Assembly (NCBI GenBank): GCA_964351025.1
Contig: CAYGLV010000001.1
Location: 57,041 to 121,040, forward strand
DNA: 64,000 nucleotides
Reading direction: 5' to 3'
Origin: CAYGLV01 sp964351025
GTDB lineage: Bacteria > Actinomycetota > Thermoleophilia > Gaiellales > Gaiellaceae
A program made the position numbers and the translations under genes. Shown here in pieces: positions 8,680-18,133 of the stretch; within the stretch, counting starts at the first letter, position 1; the number at the start of each line of letters is the position of its first letter. The notes beneath the pieces are model-generated. The model worked only from the letters and a program-made list of their open reading frames with translations. It was not told the origin of the DNA and searched no databases.

Positions 8680-9387
8680 GTGCCGCTGCTCGAGCTCCAC
8701 AGCGTTGAGGCGCGCTACGGCGCCGTCAAGGCGCTGCACGGCGTCTCGCTCACAGTCGACGAGGGACAGGTCGTCGCCGTGCTCGGGGCGAACGGCGCAG
8801 GCAAGACGACGACGCTGCGGGCGATCTCCGGCACCGTGAGGCGCGGCGGCGAGATCGTCTTCGACGGCAGGAAGCTGCGCGGCGGCCCCGAGCGCGCGGC
8901 GCGGCTCGGGATCGCGCACGTGCCCGAGGGGCGGGGCACGTTCGCCGAGCTGGACGTGCTCGAGAACCTCCGCCTGGGCGCCTACGTGCGGCGCGACCGG
9001 GCGGGCGTCAAGGCCGACGTTGAGCGGGTGATTACGTATTTCCCGTGGATCGAGGCCCGCCTGCATCAACACGCGGGCACGCTCTCGGGCGGGGAGCAGC
9101 AGATGCTCGCCCTCGCCAGGGCCCTGATGGGACGCCCGCGCGTCCTGCTCCTCGACGAGCCCTCCCTCGGCCTCGCGCCGCTGATCGTGAGGGAGATCTT
9201 CAACATCGTGCGCGAGCTGAACACGAAAGAGGGCCTGACGGTGCTCGTCGTCGAGCAGAACGCGAAGATCGCGCTCGAGGTCGCCGAGCGGGCCTACGTG
9301 CTGGAAGTGGGGCAGGTCGCGGTCGAGGGGGGAAGCGCCGAGCTGCGCGGCAACGAGTCCGTGCGGAAGAGCTACCTGGGGTACTGA
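8680..9387 (+). CDS. livF: Branched-chain amino acid-type ABC transporter ATPase LivF (system 1)
   Basis: A 235-residue second ATPase of the importer. Walker A GANGAGKTTTLRAI, LSGGEQQMLALARALMGRP, Walker B LLLDEPSLGLAPLIV and VVEQNAKIALEVAERAYVLE are classic LivF features. It begins with GTG immediately after the livG TAG and is followed two bases later by livH. LivF pairs with LivG to form the nucleotide-binding dimer under the LivHM channel. Confidence 0.92.
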   Translation: MPLLELHSVEARYGAVKALHGVSLTVDEGQVVAVLGANGAGKTTTLRAISGTVRRGGEIVFDGRKLRGGPERAARLGIAHVPEGRGTFAELDVLENLRLGAYVRRDRAGVKADVERVITYFPWIEARLHQHAGTLSGGEQQMLALARALMGRPRVLLLDEPSLGLAPLIVREIFNIVRELNTKEGLTVLVVEQNAKIALEVAERAYVLEVGQVAVEGGSAELRGNESVRKSYLGY

Positions 9388-9389
9388 CA

Positions 9390-10319
9390 ATGCCGGTCGC
9401 CTTCGTCTTCAGCGAGTTCATGCAGCAGGTCGTCTCCGGCCTTGCCTCGGGCAGCATCTACGCCTCACTGGCGCTGGCGCTCGTGATCATCCACCGCTCG
9501 ACCGGCGTCATCAACTTCGCCCAGGGCGAGATGGCGATGTTCGCGACATACATCGCCTGGACGCTCCAGGTCAATCACGGCTTCCCGTTCTGGGGGGCGT
9601 TCTTCGCCACCCTCGCGATCGCGTTCCTGGGCGGCGTCGTGATCCAGCGCACGGTCATCGCCCCGATCCAGGGCGCCTCGGTGCTGACGATCGTGATCGT
9701 GACCATCGGCCTCATCCTCGTCCTCAACGGCCTGGCGACCTGGATCTGGACCGGTGAGGTGCGCGCCTTCCACAGCCCGTTCCCAACCCGGACCGTGGAC
9801 ATCGGCGGCGTCGCGATCTCGCTCCAGGATGTCGGCACGTTCGGCGTCGTGCTCGGGTTCGTGATCGCGCTCTGGGCCTTCTTCCGCTTCACGAAGCTCG
9901 GGCTCGCGCTGCGTGCCTCGGCGCTCAATCCAGACGCGAGCCGGCTCGTCGGCGTGCGGGTCGGCTGGATGCTCGCGCTGGGCTGGGGCCTCGCTGCGAT
10001 GCTCGGCGCCGTGGCCGGGATGCTCGCCGCGCCGACCGTCTTCCTCGATCCGCAGATGATGCAGGCGATCCTCCTCTACGCGTTCGCGGCGGCGATCCTC
10101 GGGGGCATCGACTCGCCGATCGGCGCGATCGTGGGCGGCCTGCTGCTGGGCGTGGGACTGAACCTGATCGGCACCTACGCGAAGCTCGACCTGTGGTTCG
10201 TTCACATCGACCTGACGGCGGCCGAGTTGCGCCTGCCGCTGGCGCTCCTCATCATCCTCGCCGTCCTGCTCGTCCGACCGGCCGGACTGCTCGGGAGGCC
10301 GGAGGTGAAGCGGATATGA
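9390..10319 (+). CDS. livH: Branched-chain amino acid-type ABC permease LivH (system 1)
   Basis: A 309-residue very hydrophobic protein with about eight membrane segments. The LivH hallmarks are GLASGSIYASLALALVIIHR near the N-terminus, GVINFAQGEMAMF, and the cytoplasmic EAA-like loop with RASALNPDASRLVGVRVGW. GGIDSPIGAIVGGLLLGVGL is the conserved late segment. It forms the channel with LivM. The ATG is two bases after the livF stop, and the gene ends in an ATGA overlap with livM. Confidence 0.92.
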   Translation: MPVAFVFSEFMQQVVSGLASGSIYASLALALVIIHRSTGVINFAQGEMAMFATYIAWTLQVNHGFPFWGAFFATLAIAFLGGVVIQRTVIAPIQGASVLTIVIVTIGLILVLNGLATWIWTGEVRAFHSPFPTRTVDIGGVAISLQDVGTFGVVLGFVIALWAFFRFTKLGLALRASALNPDASRLVGVRVGWMLALGWGLAAMLGAVAGMLAAPTVFLDPQMMQAILLYAFAAAILGGIDSPIGAIVGGLLLGVGLNLIGTYAKLDLWFVHIDLTAAELRLPLALLIILAVLLVRPAGLLGRPEVKRI

Positions 10320-11359
10320 GTCATCGTTTGCCCTCGCGCACCGCCATCGGGGTCGCGCTGTTTCTCGCCGCGACCGCCGTCGTCCTCGTCCTGCCGGCGT
10401 ACATCAGCGAATTCCGCGCGCAGCAGCTCGCGTACGTCGGCATCTACCTGGTCGCGCTCACCGGCCTGAACATCCTCACCGGCTACACCGGCCAGATCTC
10501 GCTCGGGCACGGCGCGTTCATGGCGGTCGGCGCCTACACGACGGCGATCCTCATCTCCGACCAGGGGCTGAAGCTCGGCGGCCATACCTTCGCCAACGAC
10601 CTCAAGGACGTCTGGACGATCCCGCTCGCGGCGGTCGTGGCCGGGTTCGCCGGCTTCCTCTTCGGCGTTCCCGCGCTCCGGCTCTCGGGGCTCTACCTGG
10701 CTCTTGCGACCTTCGCGATCGCCGTATCGGCGCCCGCGGTCTTCAAGAAGTTCGAGACCTTCACAGGGGGTGGCACCGGCATCAACCTGTTCGGCATCAA
10801 GGGTTTGACCGGATCGATCTCCGGTGTCAACGTCTTCGGCCGCCACCTCGGCTTCTACGACTGGCTCTACTACCTCTCCTGGACGATCGCGCTCGTCCTC
10901 CTGGCAGTTGCCTGGCTCCTGCTCCGCGGCCGGATCGGGCGGGCGTTCCGGGCAGTGCGTGACAGCGAGTCTGCCGCGGCGTCGTCGGGGGTCAGCCTCG
11001 CGACGTACAAGACGCTGGCGTTCGCGATCAGCGCCGCCTACGCGGGCGTCGCCGGCGCCCTGTATGCGATCGCGAACACGTACGTCAATCCGGACACGTT
11101 CCCGATCACCCTCTCGATCTTCCTGCTCGTTGGTGTCGTCGTCGCAGGCCTGGGGTCGCTCTCGGGGCTGGTCGTCGGCGCCGTTCTCGTCCAGTTCCTC
11201 CCGCTCTGGTCGCAAGGGGTCTCGAAGTCGCCGGGCGCGCCGGCGGTCGTCTACGGGGTCATCTTGATCGCCCTCATGCTCGCGCTGCCGGGTGGCGTCG
11301 CAGGCCTCTTACACCGTGTGCGACCGCTCGCACGGCGGCTGTACACTCGACCGCGGTAA
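10316..11359 (+). CDS. livM: Branched-chain amino acid-type ABC permease LivM (system 1)
   Basis: A 347-residue membrane protein. LNILTGYTGQISLGHGAFMA is the diagnostic LivM block, followed by GVPALRLSGLYLALATFAIA and the loop RAVRDSESAAASSGVSLATY. The ATG overlaps the livH TGA (ATGA) and is preceded by GGAGGTGAAG, a strong ribosome site. About ten membrane segments are expected. The 3' end contains a possible internal promoter for livK. Confidence 0.92.
   Translation: MSHRLPSRTAIGVALFLAATAVVLVLPAYISEFRAQQLAYVGIYLVALTGLNILTGYTGQISLGHGAFMAVGAYTTAILISDQGLKLGGHTFANDLKDVWTIPLAAVVAGFAGFLFGVPALRLSGLYLALATFAIAVSAPAVFKKFETFTGGGTGINLFGIKGLTGSISGVNVFGRHLGFYDWLYYLSWTIALVLLAVAWLLLRGRIGRAFRAVRDSESAAASSGVSLATYKTLAFAISAAYAGVAGALYAIANTYVNPDTFPITLSIFLLVGVVVAGLGSLSGLVVGAVLVQFLPLWSQGVSKSPGAPAVVYGVILIALMLALPGGVAGLLHRVRPLARRLYTRPR
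11343..11348 (+). promoter_or_regulatory. Possible internal promoter (-10) for livK (system 1)
   Basis: TACACT lies in the last codons of livM, 34 bases before the livK ATG. Unlike the leaderless genes here, livK has an AAGGAG ribosome site, so a transcript from this box would carry a short untranslated leader. A separate promoter would supply the excess of binding protein over permease these systems need. No convincing -35 is visible. Confidence 0.35.
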
Positions 11360-11382
11360 CGCCTCCCTCCCCAAGGAGTCCG

Positions 11383-12615
11383 ATGAGCGGGAAGCTCGCC
11401 CCGATCTGCGCGTCACTCTGCGCCGTCCTCCTGGTCGGCATCCCCGGCGCGTTCGCGCGAGGTAGCGCCGAGCCGGGGATCACGCCGACATCGATCCTCC
11501 TCGGCGGCACAGCTCCGCTCTCGGGCTCGGCGTCGGCCTTCTCCTCGGTGGCGCGTGGCGCGGACGCGTACTTCAAGTACGTCAACTCCAGAGGCGGCGT
11601 GAACGGACGGAAGATCGACTACACGTACCTGGACGACGCCTACAACCCGGCGCAGACGGTGCAGGCCACGCGCCAGCTCGTCGAGTCCGACAAGGTCTTT
11701 GCGATCTTCAACTCCGTCGGCACCGAGCACAACCAGGCGATCCGCGACTACCTGAACCAGCTCAAGGTGCCGCAGCTCTTCCCGGCGACCGGCTCGACCT
11801 CGTTCGGTCGCGATTACGCCAAGTACCCGTGGACGACCGCGGGCTTCCAGCCGAGCTACCGGGCCGAGGGCTGGATCTACGGCAAGTACCTCGCGCGCAC
11901 GAAGGCCCGCGCGAAAGTGGCCGTCATCTTCCAGAACGACGACTACGGGAAGGATCTGCTCGCGGGGCTAAAGAGGGGGCTCCAGCGCTCCACCGTCAAG
12001 GTCGTCGCCGCTGAGCCCTACGAGGTCACGGCGTCCGATGTCCAGTCCCAGATCGCCAAGCTGAAGGCGTCCGGCGCGGACACCCTGATGATCTTCGCAA
12101 CGCCTCGCTTCGCCATCCAGTCGTTCGTATTCGCGAACAAGCTGGGGTGGAAGCCGCTGATCGTCAACAACATCGTCTCGAGCGCGTCGAGCATCATGAC
12201 GCTCGCCTCCGAGGGCGGGACCAGCAAGGCCGTTGTCGGGGCGCTCTCGGGCGTCTACCTCAAGGACCCGACCGATTCGAAGTGGAAGAAGGACCCGGGC
12301 ATCCAGCTGTACCGGAAGGTGCTGAAGACGTACGCGCCGGGTGCCAACTGGAAGGACGTCTACCACGTCTACGGGATGTCGGTCGCGTACACCATGGTCG
12401 AGGTGCTGAAGGCGGCGGGCAAGAACCCGACGCGCGCTTCGGTCATGGCGCAGACGGCGAAGCTGAACATCGTCTCGAACCCCTTCTTGCTGCCGGGGAT
12501 CCTCGTGAGGACGACCGCGACCGAGCGCTTCGCGATCGAGCAGGCCCAGCTTGAGCGCTGGGAGAAGGGCAAGTGGGTGGCCTTCGGCGCCCTCTGGGGC
12601 TACCGCGCGGGCTAG
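11383..12615 (+). CDS. livK: Periplasmic-type branched-chain amino acid binding protein LivK (system 1)
   Basis: A 410-residue type I periplasmic-binding protein. The N-terminus has a signal peptide ending AFA (no lipobox cysteine), then the family blocks ILLGGTAPLSGSASAFSSVA, AYFKYVNSRGGVNGRKIDY, FAIFNSVGTEHNQAIRDYLN and VAVIFQNDDYGKDLLAGLKR. It presents the ligand to LivHMGF, whose genes lie directly upstream. The ATG has AAGGAG at good spacing. Most relatives in Gram-positive bacteria are lipoproteins, so the SPase I-type signal is mildly unusual; the ligand is not deducible. Confidence 0.9.
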   Translation: MSGKLAPICASLCAVLLVGIPGAFARGSAEPGITPTSILLGGTAPLSGSASAFSSVARGADAYFKYVNSRGGVNGRKIDYTYLDDAYNPAQTVQATRQLVESDKVFAIFNSVGTEHNQAIRDYLNQLKVPQLFPATGSTSFGRDYAKYPWTTAGFQPSYRAEGWIYGKYLARTKARAKVAVIFQNDDYGKDLLAGLKRGLQRSTVKVVAAEPYEVTASDVQSQIAKLKASGADTLMIFATPRFAIQSFVFANKLGWKPLIVNNIVSSASSIMTLASEGGTSKAVVGALSGVYLKDPTDSKWKKDPGIQLYRKVLKTYAPGANWKDVYHVYGMSVAYTMVEVLKAAGKNPTRASVMAQTAKLNIVSNPFLLPGILVRTTATERFAIEQAQLERWEKGKWVAFGALWGYRAG

Positions 12616-12662
12616 CCCCCTCACGTCCCGGGGGCGTGTGTGGATGGAAAGCGTAAGCTGAC

Positions 12663-15020
12663 ATGTCACAGATGCGCGACCTGCTCGTAGCCCCGCTCGA
12701 CGAGCTCCTCGCAGAGGCGCGCAGGCTGCGGCCACGGGCGCTCGTGACCTACTCGCCGAAGGTGTTCATCCCGCTGACGACGCTGTGTCGCGACGTCTGC
12801 GGCTACTGCACCTTCGCCCGGCCGCCGCGCCGCGGGGAGCGGGCGTACATGACTGCGAGCGAAGTGCTTGCGATCGCGCGGGCCGGCGCCGAGCGGGGCT
12901 GCACCGAGGCGCTCTTCACGCTCGGCGACAAGCCCGAGCTGCGCTACAAGGTTGCCCGCGACGAGCTGCGGGCGCTCGGCTGCGACTCGACGCTCGAATA
13001 CCTCGCGCAGATGGCCCGGCTCGTGCTCGAAGAGACGGGCCTCCTGCCGCACCTCAACCCAGGCGTGCTGGAACGGGCGGATCTCGTCGCGCTGCGGCCG
13101 GTCGCCGCGTCGATGGGGATCATGCTCGAGACGGCCGCCGAGCGGCTCTCGCAGCGAGGGGGCCCCCACTGGGCCTCGCCCGACAAGGATCCGGCTCCGC
13201 GGTTGGAGACGATCCGGCTGGCCGGCGAGCTTTCGATCCCCTTCACGAGCGGGATCCTGATCGGGATCGGCGAGACCCGCGAGGAACGGCTGGAGGCTCT
13301 ACTCGCCCTGAAGGAGCTCGGCGATCGCCACGGTCACGTCCAGGAGCTGATCATCCAGAACTTCCGCGCCAAGCCGGGGACGCGCATGGCCCGGCACCCG
13401 GAGCCCAGCCTCGACGACCATCTCTGGACGATCGCAGCCGCCCGCATCCTGCTCGGCCCGAACTGGCACGTTCAGGCTCCGCCGAATCTCGCCTTCGGCG
13501 ACTTCCCGCGCCTGCTCGACGCGGGCATCGACGACTGGGGCGGCGTCTCGCCCGTCACGATCGACCATGTCAACCCCGAGGCGCCCTGGCCGGAGCTCGC
13601 GCTGCTCGAGGAGGCGACGCGCGAGCGCGGCCTCGAGCTCGTCCCGCGCCTGCCGCTCTACCCGGAGTACGTCGCCGACCTCGGACGCTGGGCCGACCCG
13701 GGCCTCGCGCCCGCTGTGCTGCGCGCCTCCGACGCGCTCGGGCTGGCGCGCGAGGACGGCTGGGCGCCCGGCGAGGACGTCGCCGCTCCGTTCGTCGTCC
13801 GCCGTGACGCGCTCCCACTCGAGCTCAACGGCGTCGAGCTCGGCGAGGACGAGCTCGTCCGTCTCTTCCGCGCCCGCGGGGAGGAACGCCAGCGCGTCTT
13901 CGCCGCCGCCGACCGACTCCGCCGCGAGGTGAACGGCGACACGGTCAGCTATGTCGTCACCCGGAACATCCAGTACACGAATGTCTGCTACTTCCGCTGC
14001 GGCTTCTGCGCCTTCTCGAAGGGGAAGCTGGCCGAGAACTTGCGCGGAGCTCCGTACCTCGTCCCGCTGGAGGAGATAGTCCGGCGCTGCAGCGAGGCCT
14101 GGGAGCGAGGGGCCGTCGAGGTCTGCCTGCAGGGCGGAATCCACCCGGGGTTCGACGGCGACTACTACGCCTCTGTCGTCGAGGCGATCGCGCGGGAGTT
14201 GCCCGGACTGCACATCCACGCGTTCTCAGCCCTCGAGATCTGGCAGGGCGCGGCGACGCTCGGCGTCCCGCTCGGCGACTACCTCGCGCGCCTGCGCGAC
14301 CTCGGGCTCGGCTCCCTGCCCGGGACTGCGGCCGAGATCCTCGACGACGACGTGCGCCAGGTGATCTGTCCGGACAAGGTGACGACCGCGCAGTGGCTCG
14401 AGGTGCACGACCAGGCGCATCGGGCCGGCCTGCACTCGAACGTGACGATCATGTTCGGGCACGTCGACGGGCCGCGGAACTGGGCCCGGCATCTGCTGCG
14501 GGCGCGGGAGCAGCAGGCGGCAAGCGGCGGCTTCACCGAGTTCGTACCCCTCCCGTTCGTGCACATGGAGGCGCCGATGTGGCTGAAGGGGCAGGCGCGC
14601 TCGGGGCCGACCTTCGGCGAGACCTTGCTCGTCCATGCCGTCGCCAGGCTCGCGCTTCACCCGGCGATCACGAACATCCAGGCCTCCTGGGTGAAGCTCG
14701 GAGGCGAAGGGGTGCGCGCCGTCCTCGCAGCGGGCGTCAACGACCTCGGCGGCACGCTGATGAACGAGTCCATCTCACGAGCGGCCGGCTCGGAGCACGG
14801 CCAGGAGATGCCGCCGGAGCGGATGGAGGCGCTGATCCGCTCCGCCGGGCGCGTGCCGCGGCAGCGGACGACGCTCTACGCCGATGCGCCCGAGGAGCGG
14901 CGGCGGTCCTCGTTTGCCGCCGCGCCGCTCGTGACGCCGGTCGAGCGCCCGGTCAAGGACGCGGGGCTGAAGGCGCCGCCGCGGCTCGTTCGGCCCGGCC
15001 TGCGCGCCGTGGCTCGCTAG
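12663..15020 (+). CDS. fbiC: FO synthase FbiC (fused CofG-CofH)
   Basis: A 785-residue fusion of two radical-SAM enzymes. The N-terminal CofG-like half has C42-x3-C46-x2-C49 (CRDVCGYC), and the C-terminal CofH-like half has C442-x3-C446-x2-C449 (CYFRCGFC). Together they join tyrosine to a diaminouracil to make 7,8-didemethyl-8-hydroxy-5-deazariboflavin, the chromophore of coenzyme F420. The fused form is typical of actinobacteria. The ATG lies three bases after a TAAGCT box; a second in-frame ATG is at 12672. Its stop shares a CTAG with the convergent hisA stop. Confidence 0.96.
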   Translation: MSQMRDLLVAPLDELLAEARRLRPRALVTYSPKVFIPLTTLCRDVCGYCTFARPPRRGERAYMTASEVLAIARAGAERGCTEALFTLGDKPELRYKVARDELRALGCDSTLEYLAQMARLVLEETGLLPHLNPGVLERADLVALRPVAASMGIMLETAAERLSQRGGPHWASPDKDPAPRLETIRLAGELSIPFTSGILIGIGETREERLEALLALKELGDRHGHVQELIIQNFRAKPGTRMARHPEPSLDDHLWTIAAARILLGPNWHVQAPPNLAFGDFPRLLDAGIDDWGGVSPVTIDHVNPEAPWPELALLEEATRERGLELVPRLPLYPEYVADLGRWADPGLAPAVLRASDALGLAREDGWAPGEDVAAPFVVRRDALPLELNGVELGEDELVRLFRARGEERQRVFAAADRLRREVNGDTVSYVVTRNIQYTNVCYFRCGFCAFSKGKLAENLRGAPYLVPLEEIVRRCSEAWERGAVEVCLQGGIHPGFDGDYYASVVEAIARELPGLHIHAFSALEIWQGAATLGVPLGDYLARLRDLGLGSLPGTAAEILDDDVRQVICPDKVTTAQWLEVHDQAHRAGLHSNVTIMFGHVDGPRNWARHLLRAREQQAASGGFTEFVPLPFVHMEAPMWLKGQARSGPTFGETLLVHAVARLALHPAITNIQASWVKLGGEGVRAVLAAGVNDLGGTLMNESISRAAGSEHGQEMPPERMEALIRSAGRVPRQRTTLYADAPEERRRSSFAAAPLVTPVERPVKDAGLKAPPRLVRPGLRAVAR

Positions 15021-15748
15021 ACGGCGACGGCGGCGAGTGCCTCGGGCAGCGTGAAGCGGCCCCGCCAGAGCGCGCTGCCGGCGACGGCCCCCTCGCAGCC
15101 CGCGTCACGGAGCGCGAGGAGGTCGTCGAGTGAGGCGACGCCCCCCGCGGCCAGCACGGGCAGCCCGCACGGGAGGATCTCGTCGAGCAGGGCGAGATCG
15201 GGGCCTGAGAGCGAGCCGTCCCGGTGCGTGCTCGTCACGAGCAGGCGCTGGACCCCGGCCTCGGCGCAGCGGGCGGCGAGCTCGGCGGGGGAGAGGTCGG
15301 AGCCGCGGGTCCACCCCTCGACCGCGACGCGCCCGTCCCTGGCGTCTACCGCGACGACAAGGCGCTCGCCGAAACGCGCCGCCGCGTCCGCGAGGAACGA
15401 GGGCGAGAGCGCGGCCGTCCCCACCATGACGCGGGCGGCGCCGGCAGCGAGGGCAGCCTCGATCGCGGCGACGTTCCGGTACCCGCCACCGACTTGCACG
15501 GGCAGGCCGGCGGCGGCGATGCTGTCCACGAGCCCCGGCGAGGGTGAGCCGGAGAAGGCGCCGTCGAGGTCGACGAGGTGCAGGAAGGAGGCGCCCTCGT
15601 CGGTGAAGCGCCGCGCCGCCTCTGCTGGATCGCCGCCCTCGACCGTGACACGCTCGCGCGCCCCCTCGGCGAGCCGGACGACACGTCCGTCGAGGACGTC
15701 GATCGCCGGGTAGACGGTAAAGGAGGAGCTGTGCTTGCGAGGTGACAT
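15017..15748 (-). CDS. hisA: HisA, ProFAR isomerase
   Basis: A 243-residue TIM barrel with YPAIDVLDGRVVRLAEG at the N-terminus (first catalytic Asp), HLVDLDGAFSG, VQVGGGYRN, VAVDARDGRVAVEGW (second Asp) and GGVASLDDLLAL. It converts ProFAR to PRFAR in histidine synthesis. The loop after VDLDGAF does not look like the bifunctional PriA, so I call HisA. It is divergent from yerC-hisG and separated from the other his genes. TAGCAT lies six bases before the ATG and there is no ribosome site, so the transcript is probably leaderless. Confidence 0.94.
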   Translation of the reverse strand: MSPRKHSSSFTVYPAIDVLDGRVVRLAEGARERVTVEGGDPAEAARRFTDEGASFLHLVDLDGAFSGSPSPGLVDSIAAAGLPVQVGGGYRNVAAIEAALAAGAARVMVGTAALSPSFLADAAARFGERLVVAVDARDGRVAVEGWTRGSDLSPAELAARCAEAGVQRLLVTSTHRDGSLSGPDLALLDEILPCGLPVLAAGGVASLDDLLALRDAGCEGAVAGSALWRGRFTLPEALAAVAV

Positions 15749-15768
15749 GCTAACATGCTAACATGTCT
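15745..15768. promoter_or_regulatory. Triple ACATG repeat, candidate operator between hisA and yerC
   Basis: Two perfect 8-base units ACATGCTA are followed by a third partial ACATG. The middle part also reads as an inverted repeat, ACATG-CTAA-CATGT (15753-15766). The repeat overlaps the hisA ATG and its -10 box and ends five bases before the yerC ATG. As YerC is a TrpR-type repressor homologue, this is the natural place for autoregulation and for joint control of hisA and the his operon. The binding is inferred. Confidence 0.5.
15755..15760 (-). promoter_or_regulatory. -10 box for leaderless hisA
   Basis: On the minus strand TAGCAT is followed by six bases and the hisA ATG (15748). It lies inside the ACATG repeat array, so any protein bound to the repeats would cover it. 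Confidence 0.5.
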
Positions 15769-15773
15769 GCACG

Positions 15774-16109
15774 ATGGTACGCAACCAGACAACGACTGCC
15801 CCTGTGGAGCGCGAGATCGAGCCGATCTCCGGCCTCGACGACCTTGCCGATGCGCTGCTCACGCTGCGCGCCAGGGACGAGGTCGCGCGATTTCTGCGGG
15901 ATCTCTGCACCTTCACGGAGCTCGAGGCGCTCGTGCACCGGTGGCAGACCGTGAAGCTGCTCGAGCAGAGCGTGCCGTACCTCGAGATCGCCGAACGGGT
16001 ACCGACCTCGACGGCCACCGTCACCCGCGTCGCGCAGTGGCTGCGCCATGGCACCGGCGGCTACCGGATCGCACTCGAGCGCATGCACGCGAAGCCGAAG
16101 AGGCGCTAG
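15774..16109 (+). CDS. yerC: YerC/YecD family TrpR-like regulator
   Basis: A 111-residue protein with the TrpR-superfamily helix-turn-helix: LLTLRARDEVARFLRDLCTF, ELEALVHRWQTVKLLEQ, then SVPYLEIAERVPTSTATVTR as the reading head. YerC proteins are TrpR-related but of largely unassigned ligand. Here it is the first gene of the his operon, directly before hisG, with a repeated ACATG operator-like array just upstream. I infer a histidine-pathway regulator. A GTG at 15804 is an alternative start. Confidence 0.85.
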   Translation: MVRNQTTTAPVEREIEPISGLDDLADALLTLRARDEVARFLRDLCTFTELEALVHRWQTVKLLEQSVPYLEIAERVPTSTATVTRVAQWLRHGTGGYRIALERMHAKPKRR

Positions 16110-16996
16110 GTGGGCGGCAACGTGTTCACCCGCGCCGGAGAGGACGGCCGGCTCACGCTCGCCGTCCCGTCGAAGGGGCGGATGGCGGAGCCGGCGCTCA
16201 AGCTCTGCGCCGACGCCGGCCTCAGCTTCGAGGCGTCCGAGCGGGCCCTGCTCGTCCCGTGCGCGAACGCGCCGGTCGACCTGCTGCTCGTGCGGCCGCA
16301 CGACATCCCCGAGTACGTGCAGGACGGCGTCGTGGACGTCGGCATCACCGGTGCGAACCTCGTCGCCGAGGCCGAGGCCGACGTGCTCACGCTCGCCGAG
16401 CTCGGCTTTGCCCGCTGCACCCTCGAGGCCGCCGTGCCGCTGGACGCCCCGCAGAACGAGCTCGCCGACCTCGCGGGACTGCGTGTCGCCACGGCCTATC
16501 CGGTCTCGACCCGCGCGCTTCTGGCGGAGCGCGGGATCGCCGCCCAGCTCGTCCCCGTCTCCGGCTCCGTCGAGGCGGCGCCGCGTCTCGGTCTCGCCGA
16601 CGCGATCGTGGATCTCGTCTCCACCGGGACGACGGCGAGCGTGAACGGGCTCCGGCTGATCGGCCGGCTGCTCTCGTCCCAGGCAGTGCTGGTCGGCAGT
16701 CGCACGGCGCTTGCCGAGCGGAGCGAGCAGGTGGAGCGGCTCGAGCTGATGCTTTCGGGCGTCGTCGCGGCGCGGCGGCGGCGCTACGTGATGATGAACG
16801 CACCCGAGTCGGCGCTCGCGGCGATCCGCGACGTGCTGCCGGGTCTCGGTGCGCCCTCGGTGCTGACCCTCGCCGAGAAGGGGCAAATCGCGATCCATGC
16901 CGCGGTCGAAGCCGACCAGGTCTGGGACCTGCTGCCCCAGCTGCGGGCCGTCGGCGCATCGGGAATCCTCGTGCTCCCGATCGAGCGGCTCGTGCC

Positions 16997-17000
<4 letters not shown>
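16110..17000 (+). CDS. hisG: HisG, ATP phosphoribosyltransferase (long form)
   Basis: A 296-residue enzyme for the first step of histidine synthesis (ATP + PRPP). LAVPSKGRMAEPALKL is the N-terminal block, GITGANLVAE follows, DLVSTGTTASVNGLRLI is the PRPP-binding loop, and a ~75-residue C-terminal ACT-like domain (LTLAEKGQIAIHAAVEADQV) allows histidine feedback without HisZ. The GTG start comes immediately after the yerC stop. It ends in a GTGA overlap with hisD. Confidence 0.95.
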
Positions 17001-18129
<1,129 letters not shown>

Positions 18130-18133
<4 letters not shown>

